Of a stretch of DNA of 64,000 nucleotides, positions 49,040 to 63,100 are shown piece by piece (within the stretch, counting starts at the first letter, position 1; each line of letters begins with the position of its first letter). The translations under genes and the position numbers were made by a program. The stretch comes from Ulota crispa (Eukaryota > Streptophyta > Bryopsida > Orthotrichales > Orthotrichaceae). The DNA lies in NCBI GenBank assembly GCA_963920765.1, contig OY987249.1:14756817-14820816 (forward strand), read 5' to 3'. Below the pieces are notes generated by a model that ran no database searches, was not told where the DNA came from, and saw only the letters and a list, made by a program, of their open reading frames with translations.

Positions 49040-49885
49040 TGACATACAAACCCTAGTTTGAGCTAGTCATGCTTTTTTACAAAAACATGGAGAATAAGTG
49101 GGCCATTTTGGTAAGAAAAAATATCATTGCATCCTTATGCAATATAAAGCAAGTATACCAAATTTTAGTTCCTAAAAACCAAAACTCCATTTTTGGTGAA
49201 TTGTTTTGTAAGAAATTCATGGTTTTACATGATAATTTATTGAAAAATATTGGTGATGAATTTTTGAGATTTGTTTCCATGGATATGTAGGAAACATCCA
49301 TATGCACATCTTTCACTCTAAAAAAAACCCCCTTAAGTAACAAAAACTTTACCATCAAAAGATTCAATGAAACTTGTAATAGGCTCAAATTTTGTAAAAT
49401 ACATATTTTTGTTTTTTAACTAGCTTTTCCTCAATTAAACAAAACAAGATGTTTAGAGATACACATTTAGTTACAATATTTGAGTCAACCAACAAAACTT
49501 GATTTTCATAGAAAAGCATGTATTTTACAAAATTTGGGCCTATTACAAGTTTCATTGAATCTTTTGATGGTAAAGTTTTTGTTACTTAAGGGGGTTTTTT
49601 TAGAGTGAAAGATGTGCATATGGATGTTTCCTACATATCCATGGAAACAAATCTCAAAAATTCATCACCAATATTTTTCAATAAATTATCATGTAAAACC
49701 ATGAATTTCTTACAAAACAATTCACCAAAAATGGAGTTTTGGTTTTTAGGAACTAAAATTTGGTATACTTGCTTTATATTGCATAAGGATGCAATGATAT
49801 TTTTTCTTACCAAAATGAACCACTTGTACTCCATATTTTTATAAAAAAACCTCATTGGCTCAAATTAGGGTTTGTATGTTTCCTA
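49040..49885. repeat. Large imperfect palindrome (foldback element)
   Basis: The left arm (about 49040-49410) and right arm (about 49517-49885) are close inverted copies. CATACAAACCCTA, ACATGGAG and CCATGGATATGTAGGAAACAT occur in both, with a roughly 100-base spacer near 49410-49515. The same open frame (containing ILVRKNIIASLCNIKQ) occurs once on each strand, which follows from the symmetry and does not indicate a gene. The rest of 48641-50400 is AT-rich with no gene. Confidence 0.8.
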
Positions 49886-50604
49886 TATCCGACATACCTC
49901 TAATAAATGTTTAGTGAAATGATGCTCATTCTCATTGACTTTGATCAAAATGTTCCATCCAAAACTCTTTTGTGTTATCCAAAATGCCCCATATTGAATA
50001 TGTGTATTGTGGGACTTCTTTGTTTCTTTAGGTAAGTTTAATTTGCAAAAATTGCAAAAATTGAATTATATTGTGAAAATCACAAGTTTATGATTTGCAA
50101 ATGCTAATATTACATTAGATGTTGTTTATAGTTAGTAATTGAGAACATGTCATAATTACAAGAAATGGCTTTGCATTTCTCAAAAACAAGAAAATCCTCA
50201 AATTCCTTTTTTTATTAAGTAGTTTATTTTTTACAAAATTCTTGCATTATGTCTCAAAATGAAATAAAGATCCAAACATCAAAGTTATTACATAATCATC
50301 CTTGTCGTAATAAAGAAACAAACGATAGGTGAAACTTCCTTTTATTTTTTTAATTTATCCTTGGTAATTTAGAGCTAAAGGTATTGCTTTAAAAAAAATT
50401 TTAGTTTCACAATAATTTGGGCAGGGTCATGACCTTGCCCGAATTCCATTTTCTTACTTTACGGGGGCAGTCAAGGTCGCGGCCTTCCTACGCGAACTGG
50501 CTCCAACGGCGTTCCATGAGCTCCCAAAGTTCACGGCACGGTTCCTCTAGTGTTCCCTTTCGCGAACCTGGAACTCCCGCCACTGGAAGTCCCACCATCC
50601 AGCC

Positions 50605-50613
50605 TTTCCCGCC
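50605..50613 (+). promoter_or_regulatory. E2F-type site in POLA upstream region
   Basis: TTTCCCGCC fits the E2F consensus TTTSSCGC, which controls S-phase genes such as DNA polymerase alpha in plants and animals. It lies about 500 bases before the POLA start codon in a GC-rich patch (about 50420-50800). A near match, TTTCGCGA, is at 50558-50565. Binding is inferred, not shown. Confidence 0.5.
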
Positions 50614-51105
50614 AGCGCTTTTCGCAAACTCTGCCGTTTCTATTCGAATTCGTTTTTCAGGAGGAAATCCACCAAGCCGGCAACTGCATCTACGGTTGGG
50701 AAGATTTTTGTTCCGTAAGATATGCACATCGTGTAGGTGTTTTGAAGGCTTTGGACTGGTGGACACTGGCGATGGCGGAAGGCCTGATTGAGGGTTTGAG
50801 ATTGCAATTTGGAAGCAGATTGGCTGTAGACAGAGATTTTTGAGCGTTTCGCATTGCACAACACAGTCGTGCCTTGCGTTTGCATTTTTGTTTGATTGTC
50901 AAATGGCAGTTTGCGGAGTACATTGTTGATAGTGGTGACTTTGGTATCCTTTGCACCTGGAGCTCGTCGATGCTTGAGATCATTGAAACCGTTTGTTATT
51001 AGGCGAGGTGAATCCTCTGCAGTGGCTGGATAGTGACTTGTTTTGCCGTATTTGACATATTTTTAGGCTCTACTACGGCATTGGACCTGATTGGAGTGCT
51101 CTACA

Positions 51106-54100
51106 ATGGCGAGCAATGGAGGAGGCAGAAGGACCCGAGGTGTGCCTCCTGAGGCCTCCGCTCGGGCGACGGCCCTTTCAGAGTTGAAGAATCTTAAGGA
51201 TAAAGGTGGACGCCGGGTGGATACCTATCAAGTTAGGGAGGAAGAGAAAATTTACGATTCTCTTTCAGAAGTGGATTACAATCTACTTGTTGTTAAGAGG
51301 AGGGAGGAAGCGAAGAATTTCGTGGTTGCTGACGATGGATTAGGTTACGCGGATGTCGGGGAGGAGGAAGATTGGAACGTAGATCAATATAGTGGCGAGA
51401 GCGAAGACGAAGACGGTAATACTGGCAAGAAGATAAAGAAGACTGCAGATGGTAAGATGAAGAGCAGGTCCTTGTGCAATCTGATCGATGTTAAATTTAG
51501 GCGTGAAGTTCAATCCACTATTTTTTTTTGCGACGACTGATTGGAAGAGGATGTTTTGAATTTGAGCAGAGGTCAAGAAGGATTTGCCGAGTAAGAAGGC
51601 GGCTGCATTGTCAGCTGCTGCATCCTTGATAGGAAAGCAACGTCTGGCAAGCATGTTCACCTCTGCATCAGGAATTCCTTCTCTCGGAAGGCGCATGCGG
51701 GACGACAAATTAGTCAATACGGAATCTATTTTGGATGACGTGCTTGCAGGGATTTCTGCTGACGATGTCGACCGCGAAAGAGAGAAGCGTCGACGACGTG
51801 CGCGTGAGTATCTAGTCTTTAGATTGTTTGTAGAGTCGTCCAGGAATTTGGACGACTGTCAAGAATTGATCTTGATTGCATAGTTTCGTCCCGAGACCTG
51901 TTAGTGGCATTCATATCTCGACCCTTATGCCTTCGAATTCAGTTCGTATAGAGGCTCTTCAAGTATAATTACGAGTGTGGAGTAGTCTGCATTAGTAGTA
52001 CCTCCTGCAATTTTTTATATACTATGCTCAGGGGGATAACAAGGGCTAAATTTGCAGATATCCGCACACCAACTGCTGTGCCGGACGCGGTGTTTCAACA
52101 AGCACCTGAAAAATCAGTTCAGAATACTCTCGGGAATTCTATAATGGTAATTTCTTGTCCTATCATTTCAAGAACGTATTCATCTTTTGGCTCATGAACT
52201 TGCGAGAGTGTTAATTCTTATGAGATGGATTTTGATTCAACGGCAGGAAAGCCTAAATACAAGTACTACTCGCCCGATAATGGAGATTCCAGTGAGCGAC
52301 CATCTGGAAGATGCACATGTATCAGATGTTTTACCAGTTGATACCATCAGCCAAGGACACGACCTAAAGCCCGTGGACAATGGCGTTCAAAAGGTTCTCG
52401 TCCACGAGGTTGGAACCGATGAGCTTGATAAACAAGCATCCGATGATGTGTCTGCTAAGCTGAAACTGGAGAAGGATGTACCATCTATGGTTCTCAATGC
52501 AAAGATAACCAAAGTCGTAGATACCGGAAAAGGAGCAACGGCAGCGTGGCATGCAATCAGCAAGGGTGTGGCAGAGAATGCTGCTGCTGGGGGTCTTAAG
52601 AAAGAGGATGATGTGAAAGAGACGGTAACATCTGATAACAATAGTTTACCTTTGAATGCGGACGGTCGACTTCCTTTTTTCTTAGTAGACGCCCACGAAG
52701 AACCCTACGGAGCTAATCCTGGTATCATTTACCTGTTTGGAAAGGTCTGTATTCATACATCACTTCTGAAATAACTTTATGTAATTTTAGAATTCCATTC
52801 TGTATGCAATCCATCGATCTTTACTCTATGGCTCTTGGAAAATTTTGTTTCGTCTTGTTAGTGCATGGATAACTAGCTTTTGAAGTAATACTGCCTTTGT
52901 TCCCACATTCAGAAGAATTGCACCATGTGCATGCTTGTAACACTTCATAGATCTAACTTCTGCCATACTGTAGGTGCCTGCTGGAGGAAAGTACGAAAGC
53001 TGCTGTGTAGTAGTACGGAACGTGCAACGCTGTGTGTATGCTGTGCCCAGTCCGAACATTTTTCCCCCGAGTACTATTTCAGAGCTTGAACAACACAAAT
53101 CCTCTGAACAGGCTGATGACAAAGCAATCTTGAAAGTAAAGATCCAGGTTCGCAATGTTCTAAACCAATTTTCATGTGGACCTGATTTGTAATCTTGCAT
53201 TCTCGATCGTGCGAGGGAGCGCCATGAATTCTCTATGTTAGATGATTGCTGTGTAATACAGTTTTTATCAGTGCCTTTGAGCGTGATATTGCCTGCTGCC
53301 ATCCCTAGTCGTGTCGTTTACCTTCTCCTAGTCATGATGATATGACAGATACCGAACTGGGAAAGAGTATAGGATTTGATATTGCCATAATTTTATGTTG
53401 CTTGGCGAGTCAATAGGTTGCCTATGTACCCCTCACTGCATCATAGAATGTGTCGTGTTAACCATATTGTCTGGAACCGTATGCGCACAAGTTTATGATC
53501 TTGAGGTTTTTGGAATCAAACTAAGTAAGTCACCCTTATTATCTACTCACTGCTTCTAGATCTCATTGTTTGGCAGGAATTAGCAACTGATTTGAAGCAA
53601 GAATTGGCTGAAAAGCTTATGAATTTGGATGTTGCCAAATTTAGTATGTATCCCGTCAAGGTATGCTTGCTTGACTATGGAACTATATAAATGATTTCAT
53701 GAACGCCTGCTTAATTCTTTTCCCGTGAAATTTTGAAGCCTTAAATGTAATGGTACTTAAATCAGTGATAGTATTGCATATTGAATTGGCTTCCAATATC
53801 ACATACTTAAGACTTTTTTTAACATGTACGGGCGTCACATTGTTCAAATCCGGTGATTGAACCTGGTTGCTGTTTCTCTAACCCTGTTACGCTTTGGTGT
53901 TGACAGCGCTCATATGCATTTGAATGTCCTGAAGTACCATCTGGAGAGAACTACTTCATGAAACTTACATATCCATTCAAGGTTGGTTTCTTTTTCTGTT
54001 TATCATGCTAAGTCGATGTTCCCAATAAGGCTTTTTTTTGAATCGTTTAGATTGATGATGTTGAAGGTACGGCTGGTGAGTGACTTACTTAGATATTTAA

Positions 54101-57100
54101 TATGAACGCTTTCAAAAGTGATCTTCAATGATCCTTGCTTTCTGTGTATTGCAGAATCCTCCTCTTCCAAGTGATTTGAAGGGGCAAAATTTTGTGAACA
54201 TACTTGGGACGCACACAAGGTATTATCAGTGAACTTGGGCACGCATTTTTGTTTCGTTTTTGTCAATAAATTTGGCCTGCGTATGTGTGTGTTCGATTTT
54301 TAAATTGTTATTTGATCCTTGACGTTCGATTTATCTGATGGTATAGATATCTTAAAGTTGATTACAATTATAAGTTGCCTTGGAGAGGCTCTAGACATCG
54401 CCGAAGTTGCCATGTGGTTACGATTATGTTTATATTTGAAGTGGACGTTGCAGATTGACTTGTATTTACATTATTTGTTGAATTTCAGTGCTCTGGAACT
54501 TTTGCTAATTAAGAAGAGGATCAAAGGACCCTGCTGGCTTTCTGTTGCTAAACCCCAGCGTGTTGCAAGCGCCTCGCAGGTATTGCCCGTCATGTGGACC
54601 TAATTTATTGCATGTAATCTCAGAATGAGCATAAACATGGCTTGTGAACGTTCAGGACTGAATACGGCTATATGCTTTCACTTTAACAGGTCAGGTGTAC
54701 ATTTGAAGATTAAGAGTTCTAGTACTGTTTGAAATTTGGTTTTAATTTGCCTCAGTGACGTGATTGTTCAAATATTGTGTGCGTTTCGATTGCTTCAGAT
54801 AAGCTGGTGCAAGGTTGAAGTGAACTTAGAGGATCCCAAGGATTTGATGGTGGCCGCTCCAGGGAAGGGACCATCAGGGATTCCACCACTGACCGTGGCC
54901 TCTCTCAACCTCAAAACTGTCATCAATCACAAGCATAATGTCAATGAGATTGCCTCAGTGTCTGTAGTATACTGCAAACGAGTGAAGGTGAGCACCTATT
55001 GCGGCATTGAGTTCAAATCAGAGCGTGGATGATGTCTGTTGCTTTTATGTTCCGTATAGCGTGTTGTAGTGCTTGGAACTGTGTCAACTAGTTTTCTGGT
55101 TTTGTAACCTTCTCTTTTGAAGGTGATATTCACCGGAGAAAATGACGTTGCTATGCGGTATTGAGTCAGGTGGATGCACCCATGCCTCTTGCTGAATGGA
55201 ACAACCGCGATATGCTGAACCACTTCAGTATTATACGAAAATTGGAAAGTGGAATATTTCCCATGGGCTTCACTTCCGAAGTTACAAAAATCAACAACAA
55301 TTCTGCGAACATCCTGAGTATGGAGAGCAGGTAGACTTACCATCTTTTGTTCATATCCGAATTTGTCAAAGTAAGGAGTTGGATTTCAACCGCAACTTTC
55401 GATAAAAAATTAGATGTAGAATTGTTTTAGGCTGGTTTTATATTGTCGATTCAGATATTGACAGTCCTGAAAATCTTCAGAAACGCTTGGCCTACTATGA
55501 TTGCATAAAACATGTCCAACCTTCAATTAGCTCTTCTTGTCTGTAAATCGAGTGCTGCGAACTACTGAAATGATCTTCTGAGTCACTGATAATGTAAAGA
55601 TGTAAAGGAACCTGACAATTTAGTGGGGATCACGGTTCACTTGCAGTGAGAGAGCTTTGTTAAACCTGTTGATGGTCAAATTGCATCAAGTGGACGCGGA
55701 TGTACTCGTGGGGCATAACATATCTGGGTTCGACCTTGATATCCTTCTTCATCGACTGCAGGTTCCGACTCTCATAGCCACATCTGTTGATTTTGTCAAT
55801 GATTTATCAAAGTCTTTAAAATTTTTAATGGAACTGAATTCAAAATAATCTCTGAATTATGTCTTCTGGTTTATTCTGACAGGCCAACAAAGTGGCAAGT
55901 AATATGTGGTCAAAAATAGGACGACTGAAACGCTCTGTAATGCCTCGACTAAACGGAGGAGGTTCAACATTTGGCTCTGGTGCAAGTCCAGGAGCTCTAA
56001 CATGCATAGCTGGCCGCCTCCTTTGTGATACGTACTTGTCTTCTCGAGAACTCTTGAGAGAGGTACGTACTATACTTGACGTTCATTATATGCTATTTGT
56101 CCGGTCCGTGAGAGGCCTCTTTTAATTGACCAGCTCCCTAGTTGGAAGTGCGAATGTGCATATTTTTGACTTATTATTAACAAATACAATAATGAGATCC
56201 TTAATGTTAAGAGGTAGAGTAGGACAAACCCACAAAACTGAACCTGAAGATAATTCAGGCATTCGTTGCATTCTGATGACGTGTTGATTGAACGTTTGCT
56301 GATTTTTGTGTCGCCTTTCTCTTGGGAGTTCAAGATTTCTGTTGCTTTGCTTCCCTCCTTATTTGTTAGAGATATGGTGATGGTTCTACAGGTCAGCTAT
56401 TCATTGACTCAGCTAGCGAAGAGTCAGCTGGGTCGGGAGAGAAAGGAGTTGATGCCTTTACAAATTCCGGGAATGTATGGGAGTTCCTCCACCTTGCTGG
56501 AACTGGTAAGCAAACTTTTTTGAGAATTTTGACGACTAAACGTTCTCTGATCCTAGAATGCTTTTAGAGTGATATGTTTGGTCTGAAAGTCGTCACAGGA
56601 AAGGGGTGGTAACATCCCTTGGTATTATCAATATCTGTACAGTTGCTGCTTTCTTTTTAGTATTAGTAGAATATTTGATTCTCCAATCCTAGGACGTCCT
56701 CATTAACCGCTTAAGAACCAGGCGTTCAAGTCTTGAACTAATGAGTGCAAACAAACATGTCCCATGCATATAGAAACTTGATTTTTCATTCCTTCAACTG
56801 TTATTATATTCTGGTTTCAGTTTTCTAACATTTGGTTGATATAGATTTGCAAAACTTCTTTCTGCAAATATCATGTATTTTAAAGAATTGAAATACATTT
56901 CTCTTCAAAAACTACCTATTCCACTTCAAGTGTGGTCCGTCATGAACGACTATAAAAAAACAGATAACTTCTTTATAATTACCATAACTGAAACTTAACT
57001 CATTAACCAAACGGGAAAAAACTTGTGAAAATAATGAATTCTGAATGTATGATCAGCACGCAAATTTTGATTTGAAATTCTATTGATAAATTTTAGCGAG

Positions 57101-60100
57101 TGCACCGCTGTGGTAGCATATTCTAAGCTTTTGTTTGGAAATCATGATTTAATTACTCCTTTCAATTGCGCTTTATAACACATCTTCACATTTTTGAAGA
57201 CCTTGACTATCCCTGGCCCTTCGAGCGTTAGTTGATTTGAAACAGCGTCCCTCAAGGAAATAGCCTCTACTGAGTTGATTGAAGTTTATGCATTGTGATG
57301 CTCAATGAAATGCTTATAACGTCTGTTCTTGTTCTTGATATTGTGAGTAAAATATTGAGCTGTTGATTACAGATTGAATCTGGAGAGACAGACGCATGGC
57401 TTTCCTTGGGTCTTATGTTTCATCTTAGCGTGTTGCCATTGACTCGTCAACTCACGAATATCAGTGGCAATCTGTGGAGTAAGACGCTGCAGGTATGGAC
57501 CTAGGGAAAAATGCAGATTTAGCATCTTATTTGGCCATTTTTTTGGGCAGTGGAAATGAGCCAAGGATTCTTGATTGAAGGATAGTGGTCGTGCTTTCTT
57601 CAAACTGTTTTGTAGGGAGCTAGAGCACAGAGGGTGGAATATCTCCTTCTACATGAGTTCCATGTGCGGAAATTTATACTTCCTGATAAGCTATCTCAAA
57701 AGGAGAAGGAGAAAGAGGCCGGGAAGAGAAAAACACCGGCACATGGAATTCTGCGAGCAGGTGGTGAAGATGGTGATAATCCTGAATCTACTACTGACAA
57801 TGCTCCTGGCAAGAAGGGGAAGAAAGGACCTGCATATCTTGGAGGCTTGGTCTTAGAGCCTAAAAAGGGTCTCTATGATAAATACATCTTACTACTTGAT
57901 TTTAACAGTTTATACCCTTCTATCATTCAGGTTCATTCTGCAATCTCTGAGCCTTTGTAGTTTTATTTCATAGTTTGTTTTCGAATTTTGAGTTCCTCTT
58001 TTTCTGTTTTTTGAAACTCACTATCTCGCATTTTAGTAGGTTTTCTTGACTTATGAAATTTGCAAGTCACTTTCTTCCTTGAAGAGCAGTACTGATCATA
58101 ATTTCATGTTTCACCCTACAGGAGTACAATGTCTGTTTTACAACTGTGGAGAGAGCTGTCAGTGGTTCGATACCTTCCCTCCCTTCTAGTGACGTGCCAG
58201 GGGTACTTCCTCAGGTACATCATCGACTTTGCCCCGACTTTCTTGATTTCAGTAACCCAGGGATTTTTTTGTCTGACCTTAGACTCTCTGCCTTGTCAAT
58301 GCTTTTTTATCATTAGTGTATGCATAGCTTGATGCATTACAATCTGTGTGACACTTTTCTGTTATTTGTCAGAGCATCTGGGAATGTGCTGATGATGAGA
58401 AAAATGTGATTGGACAGGTACTGAAGGGGCTTGTAGACCGAAGGAAACAAGTGAAAGGGTGGCTGAAGAAGACAACTGATATTTTGAAGTATCAGCAATT
58501 CGACATTCAGCAGCAGGCCCTTAAACTCACTGCCAACAGGTACTTGCTTTGAAGTGCAACCTAGTAGCTCTGCAGTCCTGAACTCTCTTTGTGACCAGCA
58601 GGAGTAAATCAGCATGCGGTTGTAATGAACCTTTCATCGTGCCAGTTCATCTTGGGTATATTGCCCATTCTAATTAGCTGGAACTGATCAGTTCTGAGCG
58701 TGACACTTTGCTTTACTGTGCAGTATGTATGGATGCCTTGGATTTCCTAATTCTCGATTCTATGCCAAGCCTATTGCAGAACTTATCACTGCACAGGTAC
58801 GCCTGTCTTCTACAGATTAGTGGTGGTAAATATGCTTCAATACGAATATTCCGTATTCTTGAAAATATGCTTATCTCTTAAAAGTATGTATTCTTGGATT
58901 TTCTGAACTCAGGGCCGTGAGATATTGCAAAGTACCGTGGATCTGGTGCAAAATTCCCTGAATCTAGAGGTACTCTCTTTTTATTTTCAATATTTACCTC
59001 TATTCATTATTTGTTAATTCTTCATATTTTACGTTACTTGTCTCGTATAGAAGTGCATGTACGTACAGTAAGTTCTGCGATAGGCTTGGCGTAGAGTCGT
59101 GGAATTACTGAAAATTATGCTCGGCTGAGGTATCTGTTCTCTGATCTTCTAAGTGTAACTAGGAGGTTAGTAAAGACAGAAAATGGCTTTTATGACCACT
59201 TTCCTTAATAAATCTAGGAATAAATTTAAGTTTTGTCCATACTTGCATATCTGACTTTCCACATGCTCTATGCTGTATTTATTAAGGTGGGTGGGACATG
59301 ATGGATGGTACTTGACAGGTAATATATGGGGACACAGATTCTATCATGATTCATTCCGGACTCGAGGATCTTATGGCAGCAAAAACCATAGCTGTGAAGG
59401 TCATCAGAGAGGTATATAATGTCTTTCACTTCAGTCACTTCAAAGGTTTTCTGAGTGATGCTAATTCGATATTTCACTTATTTGACATCACCTTGTTCGA
59501 CTTACGTCTCCAGGTGAATAAGAAATACAGGCTCTTGGAGATTGACCTTGATGGAGTCTACAAGCGGATGCTGTTGCTGAAAAAGAAGAAATACGCTGCT
59601 GTCAAGGTGCAATCTAATAACGATGGCAGTGTCACTGAGGTATGTATGATCACCAGCAACATCTTGTTGTCCCTCTTGGAAGGCTGGTATAATTATTTTT
59701 ACTAGCCGTTGGTGTAGAGATCTCTTGCTATCGTTGTTAAGTGTGCAGCACTCGTTAAAGCCTCTAATGCGTAACAATGTTTTGCATTTTAAATGGAAGC
59801 TATTAAAGTCAAGTTTTCCTCATATCAGGTTATAGAGCAAAAAGGTCTTGACATTGTGCGACGTGACTGGAGTTCACTATCTAAAGAGATAGGCAACTAC
59901 TGCCTCGATCAAATTTTGTCTGGCGGGTAATATATACCCTTCGCCAATATTTTTATTTGCTTTTTTGATGAGGATCTGTGCAAAGCAAATATATTGCCAA
60001 TGAATTGTGCAATGGCATGGGAACTTCGTTGCATTTTAAACCAACTATGTGGTAAATTTCTCAGGTCTCGTGAAGAAGTGGTGGATGCCATTCACTCTCA

Positions 60101-63100
60101 ACTGCGGAAGGTGAGCCCGCTGTATGATAGTGGATGTTTGCACTCATGAATCTTCTTCATTGGAATGATTTTCGCATTTGTGATAGTCTAGAAAGCTGCT
60201 ACCTGAACTGTCAGAGACTTTGACTATGTTACTTAGATTAACTGCCATAGACTGTGACTTTAATAACAGATGAATTATCTGGTGTTTGGAATTAAGATTA
60301 AATGTGATCGAGTTTTTGATGTGGATAGTGCTTCATAACTGAGCCTTTAATAATAGCCTGAAGTTTTAGAATTCCGCAAAATAGACTGAAAGAGAATTAT
60401 GTATTTTACCCCTCCAGTTACAAGAAGATATGAGGGCCGGACAGATTGAACTTGATAAGTACATCATATCCAAGTCTCTTACTAAACAACCCGAGGACTA
60501 TCCAGACGGCAAGAACTTGCCCCATGTTCAGGTTCAGACTTGTACTCTCTTTTGCATGGTTTTAAGTTTAGCTTCTCTCTATTTTGATGACATCTTTTTT
60601 AAAATGGCGTCAATGTAGCTCTTCGTAGAGTTGAACATAGCTTCGCAGTACAAATTGAACCTCTGTTGCAGCTCTGTTCAACGAAATTGGGTATTCACAT
60701 ACTGTGAAATGTTAGGTTGCTCTAAGGCGGAAGCAGAATGACCATCGGGTTTCTCCTAGTGATACTATCCCCTACATTATCTGCATTGAGAAGGTCAGAC
60801 ATCTTATGTTCTTAGTGTTTTTACCATGATGTACAAATACGAAGAACATAAATCCTCGGCTTTATTTCAACAAGTTTGTTGTATGTTTTGGTGTCATTTT
60901 CTCTTGTACCTAAAAACAGAAGTTGCTGTAGTAGTATTGTCATTGAATGCAAAGCATTTAGCGAGATCATCTGTTCCGAACTATGCTGTTTAACTCAACT
61001 TATTAATCCATATTTTAATTACTGCTCGTTACAATTTATCCCCTTATCTGCAGGGCTCGGAGGGGCCTCAATCTGGAGGGATAGCAGATAGAGCGAGACA
61101 TCCCGATGAACTCAAAGAAGAAAGTTCCCATTGGTTGGTTGACGTTGAATACTATATTTCTCAACAGGTGAAGCATCCAAAGCATATTTAGTGCCCTAGT
61201 CCTTGCTTATGTTTGCCAATTATCTAGAAACTGCTAGGTGATGCCATGAACAATTGTTTGCTTCATGTTTAGGTCTTTCCATCTAAACTGTTTTCATGAA
61301 TTGCAGATACATCCTGTAGTATCCAGACTCTGTGCACCTATCGAAGGAACTGATGCTGGTCATATTGCCGACTGCTTAGGATTAGATTCCGCCAAGGTAC
61401 TCCCAACTCTATCCATCACAGCCTATGATTAAAATCTTGTTCATGAGTGTACCTGTTGATTACATCTCTTAATTTCTTGTAGTTCTTGACTCGTTACTCT
61501 CTACCTTCGTGCTTCAGTTCCTGCATCGACAGGCGGCAATGACCATGGACACGGATTCTGCTCGTCTCACGTCAGCTTCCATGCTTGAAGATGATGATCG
61601 GTATAGTACTTGGATTTCTAATTCTTCCCGAGGCTGAAACTTTGAATCTTTAAGTTTGATGAAGGGCGTATTTATCGTTGATTTTAACGTAAACAGGGAG
61701 AATCTGATTGTAGCTGTAGCGTTTCTTATATGATTCATATGCTTTTAATCAGGTTCAAGCTCTGTGAGCCATTGGAGTTGGTGTGTGCACAATGCTACAA
61801 AAAGTATGCTTTTACCGGTGTGAGTGAAATCCTGGCAGCACGTACTATTCCTAATGAGGCCTCAAGCTCTACAGCAGCATTTCCTGATCCTCTGATGTGT
61901 GTTGAATGTAATCGATCTGGTGGGTTGAATCAGTTTTCTGCTTCAATGCTGGCTAATCAGGTTGTTATCTTCCCCATCCCTTGATACTTCCATGTCATTA
62001 CTCCGAACCTAGATATACTATAGAATGTGCCATACCTTTTTAACGAATCATAAACTATGTGGATGGCCTCTTTTGTGAGTATGCCACCAAGTTGGCTTTT
62101 ATTTAGCCCGTGAAAATGTGATATTGTGCAGGTTAAACTACGAGCTGACGAGTTCATTAAACGTTACTACGAGTGCTGGATGATGGTAAAGCTGTGCAAG
62201 AATGCATATTGAACTGTACCTGTCACTCTTCTTATTCGTATCTCCCTGGTTAAATTACTCTCAATTTCTGGTGCATGGTTTTTTCCATGGGAACTTTTGG
62301 TGTCATTACGGAAGTAGTGAGTGAGTACAAGATAACGTAGTGGTGTCAATGACTATTGATCGAATTTTCATGATGAGTTAGTCGATTTTCACTTGTTTTT
62401 ATTTCAGTTCAACAGCTCACAGTAAGACGTGACGCTCAGCAGTATAGAAGGAACTATACTATTTGTGGCTGACGTCCCATTGTATGCTCTGCAGTGCGAT
62501 GATGAGATGTGTGGACATATTACCCGGAACATAACGTTACAACGTGTGGGGGATGCTGAAAAGGGAACTGTCTGTCCTCTCTATCCTCGATGTACCGGTC
62601 GACTTCATCGTCAGGTGAATATCTTCGGATCATTATCACTTCTGATTGTTGCTGATTGTAGATGTTCACAAAACTCTAAAATACAACATATCTCGCTTTC
62701 TTAAGCCAGTTCTGTCTAAATCATCCCTAGTGCTGGATTTTCTGAACGGATCACATTACTCATTCGACATGAGTTGGATTGGCATGTACAGTATACCGAG
62801 GCACATTTGTACAATCAGCTGACTCAATTTTATCGATTACTGGATGCTTCACGTGTTATTGACAAGGTACGTTCACTTCCTCCAAATGCACTATCTTCAC
62901 GTTCAAAGAATTGAATGTCAGAGGCATTATAGTTTTGTTTTAGGGGAAATTACAAATAGGGGCACGAAAATGATAAATATTATAAGTAGGGGCACAGTTT
63001 CAAAATAATTACAAATAGGGGCGCAATTTCAAAATAATTTGTAAGTTTTTGTAAATTTTTTTGGTCTGGACATTGGTTGATTTAGATAGATCACATCAAA

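Noticed and set aside
54050..54080. Possible small POLA exon IDDVEG
   Set aside because: The flanking exons 53907-53981 and 54155-54219 join in phase and match the family without it.
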